Below, one piece after another: positions 1 to 9,220 of a DNA stretch of 64,000 nucleotides; positions within the stretch are counted from its first letter, which is position 1, and each line of letters starts with the position of its first letter. The position numbers were made by a program, and so were the translations under genes. Origin of the DNA: Paenibacillus sp. FSL R5-0912. GTDB lineage: Bacteria > Bacillota > Bacilli > Paenibacillales > Paenibacillaceae. Below the pieces are notes generated by a model. The model worked only from the letters and a program-made list of their open reading frames with translations. It had not been told where the DNA came from and ran no database searches. The stretch is from contig NZ_CP009282.1 of assembly GCF_000758605.1 (NCBI RefSeq), positions 4,402,001 to 4,466,000 on the forward strand. Direction: 5' to 3'.

Positions 1-387
1 GTCAATTGGACGGCGCTGACGCTTGCGCTGCTGCTGATTATGGTTGCGGCCGTGGTCTGGGGTGCTCTGCTCAGCGCAGTGTCGCTGTTCTCCCGTGAAT
101 CTTCATTTCTCTACTATATCTTCCAGACACCGATGGAATTATTCGGCGGAGTACGGATCCCCCCAGCGGTCTTCCCGGCCTGGGCAACCGGAGTCTCCAC
201 ACTATTCCCGGTGACCTACAGCCTAATCCTGGTACGAGGAGCTTTGTACGGCACCATCGGGGCCACCTGGTGGTGGGCTCTTGGCATCCTGGCCGCGGGC
301 AGCATAGTACTTGCGGGATGCACCCGTTATGTGCTGTACCGTGCGGAGCACCATGCCAGACTGAAAGGCAATTGGAGCTTGTTCTAG
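1..387 (+). CDS. ABC-2 type transporter permease, C-terminal part (partial)
   Basis: The frame is open from the first base of the window, so this is the last 128 residues of a membrane permease that begins upstream. Three to four hydrophobic stretches are visible: residues about 3-28, a re-entrant-looking segment rich in F, P and G around 35-65, and a final helix near 93-112. The tail is short and basic. A segment resembling RIPPAVFPAW followed by a helix before the last transmembrane span is typical of ABC-2 export permeases. No ATPase partner is visible, as it would lie to the left. The gene ends in front of a strong bidirectional hairpin. The family call is by overall look only; the substrate cannot be inferred. 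Confidence 0.65.
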   Translation, partial: VNWTALTLALLLIMVAAVVWGALLSAVSLFSRESSFLYYIFQTPMELFGGVRIPPAVFPAWATGVSTLFPVTYSLILVRGALYGTIGATWWWALGILAAGSIVLAGCTRYVLYRAEHHARLKGNWSLF

Positions 388-445
388 CGCCGGCCCGGAT
401 CTCCAGGGAAATGAAATTCACCGGAAAATAACGGATATGCATCAC

Positions 446-498
446 AAAAAAACGCCCGCAGGCTTCATGCAGCAATGCTGTCATAAGGTCTGCGGGCG
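446..498 (-). terminator. Rho-independent terminator, probably bidirectional
   Basis: Nine-base arms CGCCCGCAG and CTGCGGGCG (453-461 and 490-498) enclose a loop. On the minus strand the stem is followed by a run of T (the A run at 446-452). It therefore best serves the minus-strand lipoprotein gene and may also stop the plus-strand permease. Confidence 0.8.
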
Positions 499-526
499 GT
501 TTCTGTACGGCTAGCGTTTTCATGTA

Positions 527-1048
527 TTAATGAGCATGTGTGCCCAAATGTTCCAGAAGTCCAGTGAAGAGGCTCTTTACCTTCTTCGAGTATTTCCCCT
601 TCTCCTTGCCCATGGATGTATAGACGAGCGAGGTATTGTCCTTGTTGTAGATCTCTGTTCTGGCCCCGGAAGTTTCCGATACCTGCAATCCGCCATACCA
701 ATTTGCAATCCGGCTCACCCGCTCAGGCTTACTGCTGAATACATGCAGGGTAATATTCTGCGCTGGCTGGCTGTTAATCAGATACTGATAACTCGTGTTT
801 CCGCTGTTGTCTTCAGTAAATTTCTCATCCGTCAGCTTAATTTGTTCTCTGGCAAAAGCCTGATGCATCTCCTTGCGGAACCGGCCGTCCAGTCCCTTCC
901 CTTGTGAAAGGGCCAGCATCGTACCATCCTGATAGGCTTGCGTCGTGTAGCTTCCCGCTTCCTTCTTGTCCTGCTCCCCGGAACAGCCCGCCAGCAGTGT
1001 CCCGGCAGTCAGTGCGGTAGCCAGCATGGCTGCTAATCTGCGCTTCAT
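527..1048 (-). CDS. Putative lipoprotein of unknown function
   Basis: The 173-residue product starts MKRRLAAML and has a classic lipoprotein signal: basic N-terminus, hydrophobic core and lipobox LLAGC, with the lipidated Cys near residue 22. The mature part is a charged domain of about 150 residues that mentions no known motif I can place. A tract FSSKPERVSRIANWYGGL followed by a beta-rich stretch recurs in small Bacillales cell-envelope lipoproteins (DUF4358-like), but that is a weak resemblance. I chose the start at 1048 because a GGGGG-type ribosome binding site lies about 8 bases upstream; the longer open frame to 1138 has no such site and would bury the signal peptide. It is monocistronic, with a strong terminator behind it. 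Confidence 0.75.
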   Translation of the reverse strand: MKRRLAAMLATALTAGTLLAGCSGEQDKKEAGSYTTQAYQDGTMLALSQGKGLDGRFRKEMHQAFAREQIKLTDEKFTEDNSGNTSYQYLINSQPAQNITLHVFSSKPERVSRIANWYGGLQVSETSGARTEIYNKDNTSLVYTSMGKEKGKYSKKVKSLFTGLLEHLGTHAH

Positions 1049-1171
1049 AGCCAAAAGCCCCCTTTTCCAAACACTCAGGTTCATTCCTGTTAGGTATAGG
1101 ATGTCTGAGCGTGTGAAAAATATGCAAACCGCTGCCATTCACATCTGCGTGCTGCCCAGACCGAAGTACCG

Positions 1172-1771
1172 TTACCGTACAGGCGGATCTGTATGCACAT
1201 CAATATCCGGGGCTGAGACTGACCAGCGGGTGAAGGTCACCTGAAGCCCTGGCCGGGTTGGTGCGCACAGGAACGGACCTGCCTGCTTGCCATTCTCATG
1301 AGCAAAACGTGCTACCCGGATCGTCCGCCAAGGATGATTCTCTGTTCTCGCCCTAAGGATAACCGCATCCTTCATCCGTGATGCCCGTAGAGTCACCACC
1401 TCACCTGTCCATTCCGGAACTGGTGACAGCGACCAGTCTGAGTACGTATCCGTCACAACCGCGCCGATATGCGGCACGCCATCATTCAGTTCAATTCCGG
1501 CTTTGATCCATATGTCATCACTATGCCACAGCATTATTCCCGCCTGATCGTAGAGCCCTGTAAACCCGTCCAGTACAAAGCTGACCTCAACAGCTTCCGA
1601 GTCGTCCCAAGGTGCGAGCAGCGCATGCCCGTTGTCATGCTGGAAGCCGTACATCGTTTTTTGCCAATAATCACTGCCTTCTGCTGCTTCCACCACAAGC
1701 TTGCCAGAGATCTTTGTGCTGGACACCGGTTCGTTGCTCCATACTCCATCCTGCCACTCTACTATGCTCAT
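1172..1771 (-). CDS. DUF1349 (concanavalin-A-like) protein
   Basis: This 199-residue cytosolic protein has the DUF1349 pattern. An N-terminal YWQKTMYGF-type strand is followed by DDSEAVEVSFVLDG, the hallmark YDQAGIMLW tract around residues 73-81, WIKAGIELNDG, and a C-terminal RPGLQVTFTRW strand. The family adopts a legume-lectin/concanavalin jelly roll and is usually a small sugar-related protein; its activity is not established. Its ATG shares one base with the stop of the upstream MFS carrier (TAATG), so the two are translationally coupled in a ROK-MFS-DUF1349 operon. This suggests a role in handling the sugar carried by that transporter. Confidence 0.85.
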   Translation of the reverse strand: MSIVEWQDGVWSNEPVSSTKISGKLVVEAAEGSDYWQKTMYGFQHDNGHALLAPWDDSEAVEVSFVLDGFTGLYDQAGIMLWHSDDIWIKAGIELNDGVPHIGAVVTDTYSDWSLSPVPEWTGEVVTLRASRMKDAVILRARTENHPWRTIRVARFAHENGKQAGPFLCAPTRPGLQVTFTRWSVSAPDIDVHTDPPVR

Positions 1772-2982
1772 TACAGGCTCACCTCTTCTTTCCGTTTTTT
1801 CATCATACTGTTGATCTGCTCAGAACTTAACATCATAACAATAATATACCCGATCATCACAAGCGGAAGAATCATAAAAGTGCTGCGGGCAGCTACCCAC
1901 CCGAGAAGTGGAGGCAGAAAAGCACCGCCCGTATAAGCCAGTGCCATCTGGTAACCCATAATCTTCTGGGAATTCTCTTTCCCGAACCGGGCCGGTGTCT
2001 CATGCAGCATGCATGGGAAGATCGGCGCCGAACCCAGACCAATCAGAATAAACGCAACCAGTGAATAGACAGCAGGCAGCGGCATAGCCAGCACCAGCGC
2101 ACCTAGCAACGAAATCAGAAGACCGCCGCGGATCAGCGCACGGTTGCTGAATCTGAAGGTAATGAATCCGGTAATCAGCCGCCCAGCAGTGATTCCCCCG
2201 TAGTACAGCGACACCCAGCCAGCCGCCGTAGCCGGGGATACATCCTTGACATTCACCAGGTAGCTGCTGCCCCATAAACCTACTGTCGCCTCAACACCGC
2301 AATAGAACAGGAAGGTGATCATCGCCAGCTTTACTCCCTTAATCCGCAGCACATTACCGGAAGAAGCATTCGTAGCAGGCACTGCCACCAGCCCTTCCTG
2401 AACTTTTTCACCAGCTTGCGGACTGCTGCTCTTACCAGCTCTTTTCCATAACGGGAGACTTGCGAACAGCAGCACTACAAGGGCAAACTGGATCATGCTG
2501 ACCATGAAGTACCCTTCTCTCCAGGATTCGCCGCCTGCAATATAACGCGACATAATGATCGGCCCGAGCATTGCCCCGACGCCCCAGAAGCAGTGTAGCC
2601 AGCTCATATGATGTGCTTTGTAATGGGTAGCCACATAGTTGTTCAGCCCTGTGTCGATCGAACCTGCACCGAGTCCCAGCGGCAAGGCCAGCACCGCTAG
2701 CCAGACTACAGAGGAAGAATAAGAGAAACCCAGCAGAGCCAGAGCGGTCACAGCCACGCTGATAAAAGTAACCATTCCTGTCCCGAACCGTTTCAGCACG
2801 CTGCTGCTGGCCAAACTTGATATAATTGTGCCTGCGACTACGATCATGGAGAGCAGTCCTGCTGTATCGACCGGTGCCCCATAATCAAGCCTCATCATCG
2901 GCCAGGCTGCGCCCAGCATGGAATCCGGCAGCCCCAAACTGATAAACGCTAAATATATAATAATTAAAAATACTGTTGCCAT
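1771..2982 (-). CDS. MFS sugar-type transporter (FucP/GlcP-like)
   Basis: The roughly 403-residue protein has about 12 hydrophobic helices with a hydrophilic central loop (near residues 185-210, KRAGKSSSPQAGEK). The opening MATVFLIIIYLAFISLGLPDS and the GAGSIDTGLNNYVATHY tract resemble the FucP/GlcP/YfkF branch of the major facilitator superfamily, whose members are often sugar:H+ symporters. The ATG at 2982 follows the ROK stop by one base and has GGTGG about 9 bases upstream; a GTG at 2994 is the alternative and would overlap the ROK gene. It sits between a ROK regulator and a DUF1349 protein, which supports a carbohydrate substrate. The exact sugar is unknown. Confidence 0.85.
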   Translation of the reverse strand: MATVFLIIIYLAFISLGLPDSMLGAAWPMMRLDYGAPVDTAGLLSMIVVAGTIISSLASSSVLKRFGTGMVTFISVAVTALALLGFSYSSSVVWLAVLALPLGLGAGSIDTGLNNYVATHYKAHHMSWLHCFWGVGAMLGPIIMSRYIAGGESWREGYFMVSMIQFALVVLLFASLPLWKRAGKSSSPQAGEKVQEGLVAVPATNASSGNVLRIKGVKLAMITFLFYCGVEATVGLWGSSYLVNVKDVSPATAAGWVSLYYGGITAGRLITGFITFRFSNRALIRGGLLISLLGALVLAMPLPAVYSLVAFILIGLGSAPIFPCMLHETPARFGKENSQKIMGYQMALAYTGGAFLPPLLGWVAARSTFMILPLVMIGYIIVMMLSSEQINSMMKKRKEEVSL

Positions 2983-2983
2983 G

Positions 2984-4021
2984 TCAATATCCACCCTGCC
3001 CTTCAGATTTCGTCAGCTTCAGCCCCTGTTCCAAAGTCCCTAAGGTCTGCACAATCATACCCTGAATATAATCGGCGGCAAAATCTTCTGATAGCAGCAC
3101 CCGCGGAATAGCGGCGTCCGGCAGAAGGGCCCCGCATTTCTCCGCAAGCGCCTGCAGATGCCCTTCATTCAGGAAGCTCCCATACAAGATAACTGCATCC
3201 GGGTTCAGCACACTGCTGACAGCTACCGCCAGTCTGGCAATCGCATCAGTCAATTCTGCAAAGGAGGAGATCAGACGGGGATCTCCCCACGGAATGCCCA
3301 AGGGTATGTTGGCCACTTCTCCAGCAAAGCCCCGTTTGCCTTTATAGAGCTTACCGTTAATAAAGATCCCTGCCCCCGGTTCAAACCGGTCGGGAAAATA
3401 CAGATAAATAACTGAACCTTCCTCCTCCTTCATTCTGCGGCAATACCCGATCACTGCAGCGTTGACATCATTCTCAATCACTACGGGTTTGCCGTAACGC
3501 TGCCTGAAATGCTCTGCCACCGGAACACCGAGCAGTGCATCATAATCGGACACAATCATTTTGCCATCCACTTCAGCACCAGGCAGTCCTAACCCTATTG
3601 CCTGTATAGCGGGGCACATCTGCAGCGAGCTGTCTATTACGGTTTCAAAAGCCGCTAGATCAACTCGCAGAACAGCCGTTTTGTCTTCAAACAGGCAGCG
3701 ACCGGCAAGCGTAACGATGGTTCTGTGAATATAGATGACATTCTGTTCTTCATGTGTAAATACAATCAGTGCTAGAGCGAATTCTTCGTTATATATGTAT
3801 TGCTGTGACGGTCTCCCGCCGCTTGAGGAAACCTGCCCACCCAGAGTTACCTCATTCCGCTCCATCAGAATCTGCAGTACGGTTCCTACAGTAACGATAC
3901 TTAGCCCGGAATACTCGGCGATCTGCCGCTTGGTAGCCTGCCCTCTTTCCTTCAGCACCTGCCGCACCAGATTAATATTTACTTCTCGAATGACCAGAGC
4001 GTTGCCGCCAATCTTCTGCAT
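2984..4021 (-). CDS. ROK-family transcriptional regulator
   Basis: The 345-residue protein begins with a MarR-like winged helix (residues about 8-65, VRQVLKERGQATKRQIAEYSGLS), followed by a ROK sugar-kinase-like fold. Visible ROK landmarks are AIGLGLPGAEVDG, an ENDVNAAVIGYC segment and FAGEVANIPLG near residue 230. The HxxCxxxxCxxG zinc motif of many catalytic ROK kinases is not obvious, as expected for a regulator and not an enzyme. A GAGGTGAAAGCAG spacer sits just before the ATG. It is the first gene of a tight three-gene minus-strand operon with an MFS transporter and a DUF1349 protein. It most likely represses that operon and is released by the transported sugar or its phosphate. Confidence 0.9.
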   Translation of the reverse strand: MQKIGGNALVIREVNINLVRQVLKERGQATKRQIAEYSGLSIVTVGTVLQILMERNEVTLGGQVSSSGGRPSQQYIYNEEFALALIVFTHEEQNVIYIHRTIVTLAGRCLFEDKTAVLRVDLAAFETVIDSSLQMCPAIQAIGLGLPGAEVDGKMIVSDYDALLGVPVAEHFRQRYGKPVVIENDVNAAVIGYCRRMKEEEGSVIYLYFPDRFEPGAGIFINGKLYKGKRGFAGEVANIPLGIPWGDPRLISSFAELTDAIARLAVAVSSVLNPDAVILYGSFLNEGHLQALAEKCGALLPDAAIPRVLLSEDFAADYIQGMIVQTLGTLEQGLKLTKSEGQGGY

Positions 4022-4189
4022 CTGCTTTCACCTCATTAATATAATACTTTATAAAAGTATTTAAATAAATAGACAAATTGAAAACTCCGGCTTCAGGAAC
4101 GCTATAACGGTACGCACCTCCACCCAACGCTGCGGCGGTGAGTCCCTGCATATTATTATGCTTTGGACAGCCGTTATCGCTGGAATATC

Positions 4190-4243
4190 TTAAGACAATG
4201 TTAAGGTTAGTCATATTTTACTGAAAGGCAAGGCAACTATAAT
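4190..4243 (+). promoter_or_regulatory. Promoter region of the two-component/ABC operon with a TTAAG direct repeat
   Basis: Two TTAAG half sites at 4190-4194 and 4201-4205 are spaced exactly 11 bases apart, one helical turn, as in many OmpR-family response-regulator boxes. A TATAAT -10 box lies at 4238-4243, with a weak -35 (TTTTAC) at about 4216. The arrangement would let the response regulator encoded just downstream activate its own operon. This is an inference from spacing only. Confidence 0.45.
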
Positions 4244-4290
4244 GAACTTACGACCCCGAGGATATGATGAACAGGAAGGGAGGTGAACTC

Positions 4291-4974
4291 GTGAACAAAA
4301 CGATTCTGGTTGTAGATGACGAGAAGGAAATCCGTGAGCTTCTACGGTTGTATATCGAGAAGGACGGCTACTCCGTAATCCAGGCTGCTAACGGATTGGA
4401 GGCGCTTAAACGGGCTGCGTCCACACGGATTGATTTGGCGGTTATCGACATTATGATGCCTGAGCTTGACGGCTATCAGCTTATTAAAGGTCTGAGAGAA
4501 CACAGTAATCTTCCTATTATTGTCGTCAGCGCCAAAACGGAAAATCACGAGAAAATTCTGGGGCTTGATCTTGGCGCAGACGATTATGTAACAAAGCCTT
4601 TTGACCCTTTGGAGGTTACTGCCCGGATCAAAGCTCAATTACGACGTTATGACGGAGGTGTGTCGGATCGAGAAGCGGATCTGCTGACGGCAGGCGCATT
4701 GTGTATGGATGTTTCGGCTTGCATTCTTAGCCTTGGCAACGGGGCAATTCCTCTTACAGCGACAGAATTTAACATAATGAAGCTGTTTATGCAAAGTCCC
4801 GGTCGTGTATACACCAAACAGCAGATTTATGAGGCTGCATGGCAGGAGACCGCCATCGTAGACGACAATACAGTGATGGTCGCCATCAGCAAGCTGCGCA
4901 GTAAACTTCCCGGAGGCGCGGTATCCATTGGAACTGTGCGGGGATTAGGTTATCGTCTGGAGGTGCGTACATGA
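4291..4974 (+). CDS. OmpR-family response regulator
   Basis: The 227-residue protein has a receiver domain with the acidic pair DD at residues 9-10, the phosphoacceptor Asp53 in VIDIMMPELDG, a conserved Ser/Thr-Ala (VSAK) and Lys in TKPF. A C-terminal winged helix (residues about 130-226) ends RTVRGLGYRL. The GTG at 4291 is chosen because GGAAGGGAGGTG lies 5-6 bases upstream; the ATG at 4264 would be ahead of that site. The gene overlaps the histidine kinase by ATGA. It resembles VanR/BceR-type regulators that control adjacent ABC transporters acting on peptide antibiotics. The ligand is not shown by the sequence. Confidence 0.92.
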   Translation: MNKTILVVDDEKEIRELLRLYIEKDGYSVIQAANGLEALKRAASTRIDLAVIDIMMPELDGYQLIKGLREHSNLPIIVVSAKTENHEKILGLDLGADDYVTKPFDPLEVTARIKAQLRRYDGGVSDREADLLTAGALCMDVSACILSLGNGAIPLTATEFNIMKLFMQSPGRVYTKQQIYEAAWQETAIVDDNTVMVAISKLRSKLPGGAVSIGTVRGLGYRLEVRT

Positions 4975-6134
4975 AGAACAGACGCAGTTTCAAAAGAGTC
5001 ATCATACACAGATTCATAGGTTACACCATCGGAATTGCACTAACGCTTCTGGTGTTGGAGTTTTTATTCAGTCTGTATACATTGAATAACGGGATGAATC
5101 TCTCGGAGCTGGCGTCTTCCCCTCTGGGCGAGGGGACAGAATCTCTTCAAATCACACTTTCAGTATTCTGGAATCTTATTACAGCTGGAGTATATCTGAT
5201 TGGGATTGTCCTTTTTGGGCGCGGAATCAACAAGAGAATCATGGAACCCATTCAGAAAATGGAAGAAGGCTTCAAGGCAGTTACCGCCGGCCACCTGGAC
5301 ACTATACTAGACTTTGAAACAGAAACGGAATTTGGGGACATGCGGGACGCCTTCAACTATATGGCGCGAAAGCTGAAAGATTCCGAAGAACAGCGAATGA
5401 CCATGGAAAATGAAAGGATGCGGCTTTTCTCGCACATTGCCCATGACTTAAAAACCCCCATGACGACGATTTCCGGATACGCTGGGGCTTTGGCAAGCGG
5501 TATGGTTGAGGAACCTGACAAACAGCGGGAATACCATCTGGCGATTCAAGCGAAATCCGGACAGATGAACCAATTAATTGACCAGTTGCTTTCCTATTCC
5601 AAGCTGGGTACGCCGAAGTACCGGTTAAATGTTGCCAAGGTTGACCTTGTAGAGCTGCTTCGCGCATCTTGTGCCGCTTTGTTCGGTGAAATCGAAAACA
5701 AGCTGATGAACTTGGAGCTGCGGTTGCCGGATCATCCAGTATTTCATATGGCGGATTCGCTGGAAATTGCCAGGGCTATCAGCAATCTGCTGACCAACGC
5801 AATCCGCCATAACCCGAGCGGCAGCTTATTATACGTGGGGCTGAAGGAGGAATCCGGCTGTATCGAAATACATGTTGCCGATAACGGAACAACTATCCCC
5901 AAGACGATTGCCGGGAGTCTGTTCGAGCCTTTTGTATCCGGCAGTGATTCAAGAAGTACCAGCAGTGGAACAGGACTTGGGCTAGCCATTGTAAAAAAGG
6001 TGATGGAACACCATTCTGGTGAGGTCTTTGTATGGGACGCCCCCTCACCCTATACCAAGATGTTTGTCCTGTGTTTCCCCAAAGTTTCAAAGTTTCAAGA
6101 CACAGAAAGACTGAGGGATGAAGATGTATCGTAA
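4971..6134 (+). CDS. Sensor histidine kinase, HAMP-containing
   Basis: The 387-residue membrane kinase has two transmembrane helices (about 18-35 and 63-85) enclosing only a short extracytoplasmic loop. A HAMP segment follows (about 86-140), then the HisKA box with His158 in HDLKTP, and an HATPase domain with N box (NLLTNAIRHN), G1 (VADNGTTI) and G2 (GTGLGLAIVKK). The small sensing loop is like the intramembrane-sensing kinases that rely on an ABC permease for detection. It is coupled by ATGA to the regulator upstream, and its last 17 bases overlap the permease gene downstream. The four genes therefore form one translationally coupled cassette. Confidence 0.92.
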   Translation: MKNRRSFKRVIIHRFIGYTIGIALTLLVLEFLFSLYTLNNGMNLSELASSPLGEGTESLQITLSVFWNLITAGVYLIGIVLFGRGINKRIMEPIQKMEEGFKAVTAGHLDTILDFETETEFGDMRDAFNYMARKLKDSEEQRMTMENERMRLFSHIAHDLKTPMTTISGYAGALASGMVEEPDKQREYHLAIQAKSGQMNQLIDQLLSYSKLGTPKYRLNVAKVDLVELLRASCAALFGEIENKLMNLELRLPDHPVFHMADSLEIARAISNLLTNAIRHNPSGSLLYVGLKEESGCIEIHVADNGTTIPKTIAGSLFEPFVSGSDSRSTSSGTGLGLAIVKKVMEHHSGEVFVWDAPSPYTKMFVLCFPKVSKFQDTERLRDEDVS

Positions 6135-8454
6135 AATGATCAAAAATGATATACGCAAAAGCAAGCTGATTACCGCGATGATTACGGCATTTATCCTGAT
6201 TGCCGCCATGCTGACTGCTTTGGCTGCATCGCTGACAGTAAACCTGTTCGGTGCTATCGACAATATGCTTCTTTCGGCAAAGGCGCCCCACTTCATGCAG
6301 ATGCACACAGGCGATATTGATATGGAACAGTTGGGAAGCTTCGCGGACGCTAACGACAGCGTAGAGGACTATCAGGTGCTTAAGTTCCTTAACCTTGAAG
6401 GTGCGGACATTGTCATCGGGGACGGTTCCCTTGTCGGGAGCATACAGGATAACGGCCTTTCCGTACAGGGCGAGAAATTCGACTTCCTGCTTAACTTAAA
6501 CGGTGAAATCATCCAGCCGGCCGACGGCGAAATCTATCTCCCCATCTATTACAGGCAGGCTGGAAACGCGGCACTTGGCAACAAGGTGATCATTCATGGC
6601 ATTTCCTTTACCGTCGCAGGATTTTTACGGGATTCTATCATGAACGCGGCGATGGTAAGCTCCAAACGGTTCCTTGTGAGCCAAGCGGATTTTGATAAAG
6701 TCCGTGATTTCGGACAGTTAGAGAACCTTATCGAGTTCCGGCTGGCGGAGGATGTTTCCTTCCCTGCTTTCGAGGCAGCCTATCTTAATGCGGGGCTTCC
6801 GTCGAACGGCCCCCCCGCGATCACTTACCCACAAGTAAAGATGATAAATGGCATTACAGATGGTATAACCATTGCCGTGCTGGTGTTGATAGGCACCCTC
6901 GTAATCATCGTGGCATTTTTGTGCATCCGGTTAACGCTTCTGGCTAAAATTGAAGAGGATTATAAGGAAATAGGCGCACTGAAGGCTATAGGGATACGGG
7001 TATCACAGATTAAAAAGCTTTACCTTGCGAAATACGGTGCTATCTCAGGGGCAGCCTGCGCGCTGGGTTATCTCGCCTCCCTGCCGCTCCAAATTCCTTT
7101 CATGCAAAATATCCGTCTATATATGGGAGAGAGCAGCAGCCCGTTACCCGGCCTGCTCTGCGGTCTTGCGGGGGCCACAGTTATCAGCGGGGTTGTCATG
7201 CTGTATGTGAACGGGGTGTTGCGGCGTTTCCGCAACATATCTGCAGCGCAGGCGGCGCGGTTCGGCTCAGCGCCGGAACAATCGAAACCTGCCAGAAGCT
7301 TCCGGCTGAGCAATAACAGGCTTTTTTCCCGGAATATCTTTCTTGGAATCAAAGATGTTCTTACCCGGAAAAAGCTGTATGCCACCATGCTGATGGTACT
7401 GGTCATATCCTCATTCATTATGATTGTACCGCACAATATCAGCAGCACAATTTCTGCGGAAAGCTTCATCACCTACATGGGGATGGGAATTAGCGATGTT
7501 AATATCGGGGTGATGCGTACACAGGTGGAGGATGTATCGGGGAAGGCGGCTGAAGTTGCTGAAATGCTGGCGGAGGACAAGAATGTGGAAAAGTATGCTG
7601 TGTTCACCGGTATGATGTTAGACCGGAAAGCGGACGATGGAACGATGGAGAAGCTGCGGGTGACGATTGGTGACTACTCCGCCTATCCTATCACCTACTC
7701 CAAGGGCCATGCGCCGCAGTCAGAATCGGAAATCGCCCTTTCCGTCCTCAATGCCGAAGACCTTGAAACAGCCGTTGGGGATGACATCATTTTGATCGTT
7801 GACGGAGCAGAAAAGCATCTGACGGTGTGCGGGATTTACTCTGATGTCACGAGCGGTGGCCGAACGGCGCAAGCCACTTTTACCGTTAACAACAGAGAGG
7901 TATTGAGCGTTGGGCTGGCCGCCACGTTCCGTGACCGTAAGAGTGTACAGACAGCAATATCACAGTACAGGGAACAGTTGCCCTTCGCCAAGGTTACCGG
8001 CATCGACGAAAGCATTGGGCAGATGCTCGGATCTATACGGGATTCCATCAAAATGGCTTCCGTTGTCGCTGCCTTGGCAACCGTCCTGCTTACACTGCTG
8101 GTTACGGTGCTGTTTATGAAAATGCTGGTAGCGAAAGACCGATATCCCATCGCCATCCTGAAATCAATGGGCTTCACCTGTGCGGATATTCGCGGGCAGT
8201 ATCTTACACGCTCCATAACCGTGCTGGCGCTGGGCGTCTTCATCGGAACGCTTCTGGCAAACACGCTGGGTGAGCTTGTGGGTGTAGCCATCGTCTCTTC
8301 CTTTGGCGCAGCAACCTTCCATTTCGCGGTAGATCCATGGTTTGTCTATCTCGCCTCACCTCTGCTGATTACGGGTTGCGTCATCTACGCCACCATGCTG
8401 GGCGTCTCCGGCATCCGTACACTACAAATTTCCGAACATATTAAGGAGACTTAA
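6118..8454 (+). CDS. FtsX/MacB-like ABC transporter permease
   Basis: The 778-residue protein has two FtsX modules. A signal-anchor helix (about 15-40) and a large extracellular domain (about 45-235) are followed by three helices (about 245-375). A second helix, an extracellular domain (about 445-650) and three last helices (about 655-770) follow. The 'IGALKAIGIRVSQIKKLYL' and 'AILKSMGFTCADIRGQYL' cytoplasmic coupling helices are duplicated in the two halves, as in FtsX-fold permeases. The gene starts inside the kinase gene and ends 4 bases before the ATPase gene. The unit is likely a mechanotransmission-type ABC system for peptide sensing/removal or lipoprotein handling, regulated by the adjacent two-component system. 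Confidence 0.88.
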   Translation: MKMYRKMIKNDIRKSKLITAMITAFILIAAMLTALAASLTVNLFGAIDNMLLSAKAPHFMQMHTGDIDMEQLGSFADANDSVEDYQVLKFLNLEGADIVIGDGSLVGSIQDNGLSVQGEKFDFLLNLNGEIIQPADGEIYLPIYYRQAGNAALGNKVIIHGISFTVAGFLRDSIMNAAMVSSKRFLVSQADFDKVRDFGQLENLIEFRLAEDVSFPAFEAAYLNAGLPSNGPPAITYPQVKMINGITDGITIAVLVLIGTLVIIVAFLCIRLTLLAKIEEDYKEIGALKAIGIRVSQIKKLYLAKYGAISGAACALGYLASLPLQIPFMQNIRLYMGESSSPLPGLLCGLAGATVISGVVMLYVNGVLRRFRNISAAQAARFGSAPEQSKPARSFRLSNNRLFSRNIFLGIKDVLTRKKLYATMLMVLVISSFIMIVPHNISSTISAESFITYMGMGISDVNIGVMRTQVEDVSGKAAEVAEMLAEDKNVEKYAVFTGMMLDRKADDGTMEKLRVTIGDYSAYPITYSKGHAPQSESEIALSVLNAEDLETAVGDDIILIVDGAEKHLTVCGIYSDVTSGGRTAQATFTVNNREVLSVGLAATFRDRKSVQTAISQYREQLPFAKVTGIDESIGQMLGSIRDSIKMASVVAALATVLLTLLVTVLFMKMLVAKDRYPIAILKSMGFTCADIRGQYLTRSITVLALGVFIGTLLANTLGELVGVAIVSSFGAATFHFAVDPWFVYLASPLLITGCVIYATMLGVSGIRTLQISEHIKET

Positions 8455-8458
8455 CCTT

Positions 8459-9217
8459 ATGAATAACATTATCACAGGCAATAATATCGTGAAAACCTTT
8501 GGCAAGGGTAAGGAGCAGGTCACGGCATTGAACGGAGTAAACGTGGAAATAGCAAAAGGCGAGTTTGTTGCCGTGATGGGGCCGTCAGGTTCGGGGAAAT
8601 CCACACTGTTGTTCGCGCTCAGCGGCATGGACGAGATTACAGGCGGATCGGTGAAATTTGGCCATACCGAACTATCTAAACTCCGCGAAAACGCGCTTGC
8701 AGATATTCGCCGGACAAAGATGGGCTTTGTCTTTCAGCAGCCCACTATGCTGAGAAATTTAAATCTGTTGGATAATATTATTCTCCCCGCCGCGCATGAG
8801 GGCTACAAGGATACAGCGAAAATCTCACAAAAGGCCAAAGCCCTAATGAAGAAAACGGGAATTTCCGGTTTGGAAGGCAGGGATATCACAGAGGTATCGG
8901 GTGGCCAGCTCCAGCGGGCCGGCATCTGCCGCGCCCTGATGAATGCGCCGGAGATACTCTTTGCCGACGAGCCGACCGGCGCGCTCAACACAAAGTCAGC
9001 GGATGAAATCATGGGGCTACTGGTGGTTATTAATCAAGAGGGCACAGCCATATTGCTTGTGACCCATGATGCGAAAGTCGCGGCCAGGGCTGACAGGGTT
9101 CTGTTTACGAAAGACGGAAGTATCGTTTCCGAACTACCGCTACCAAAGTTCAGCGGCACGGATATGGAGGCGAGAGGGGACAAGGTACTCGCCGGGATGG
9201 CGGCTGTGGGTATTTAA
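8459..9217 (+). CDS. ABC transporter ATP-binding protein (LolD/MacB/BceA type)
   Basis: The 252-residue ATPase shows Walker A GPSGSGKST (residues about 40-48), Q-loop VFQQPTML, ABC signature VSGGQLQR and Walker B ILFADEPTGAL. An H-loop LLVTHD follows. The FQQ...LNLLDNIILP and DEPTGALNTK wording is that of the MacB/BceA/LolD subgroup, which partners FtsX-like permeases. It directly follows such a permease with a 4-base gap and is the last gene of the operon, followed by a GC-rich hairpin. It energises the preceding permease at the cytoplasmic face of the membrane. Confidence 0.93.
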   Translation: MNNIITGNNIVKTFGKGKEQVTALNGVNVEIAKGEFVAVMGPSGSGKSTLLFALSGMDEITGGSVKFGHTELSKLRENALADIRRTKMGFVFQQPTMLRNLNLLDNIILPAAHEGYKDTAKISQKAKALMKKTGISGLEGRDITEVSGGQLQRAGICRALMNAPEILFADEPTGALNTKSADEIMGLLVVINQEGTAILLVTHDAKVAARADRVLFTKDGSIVSELPLPKFSGTDMEARGDKVLAGMAAVGI

Positions 9218-9220
9218 ATA

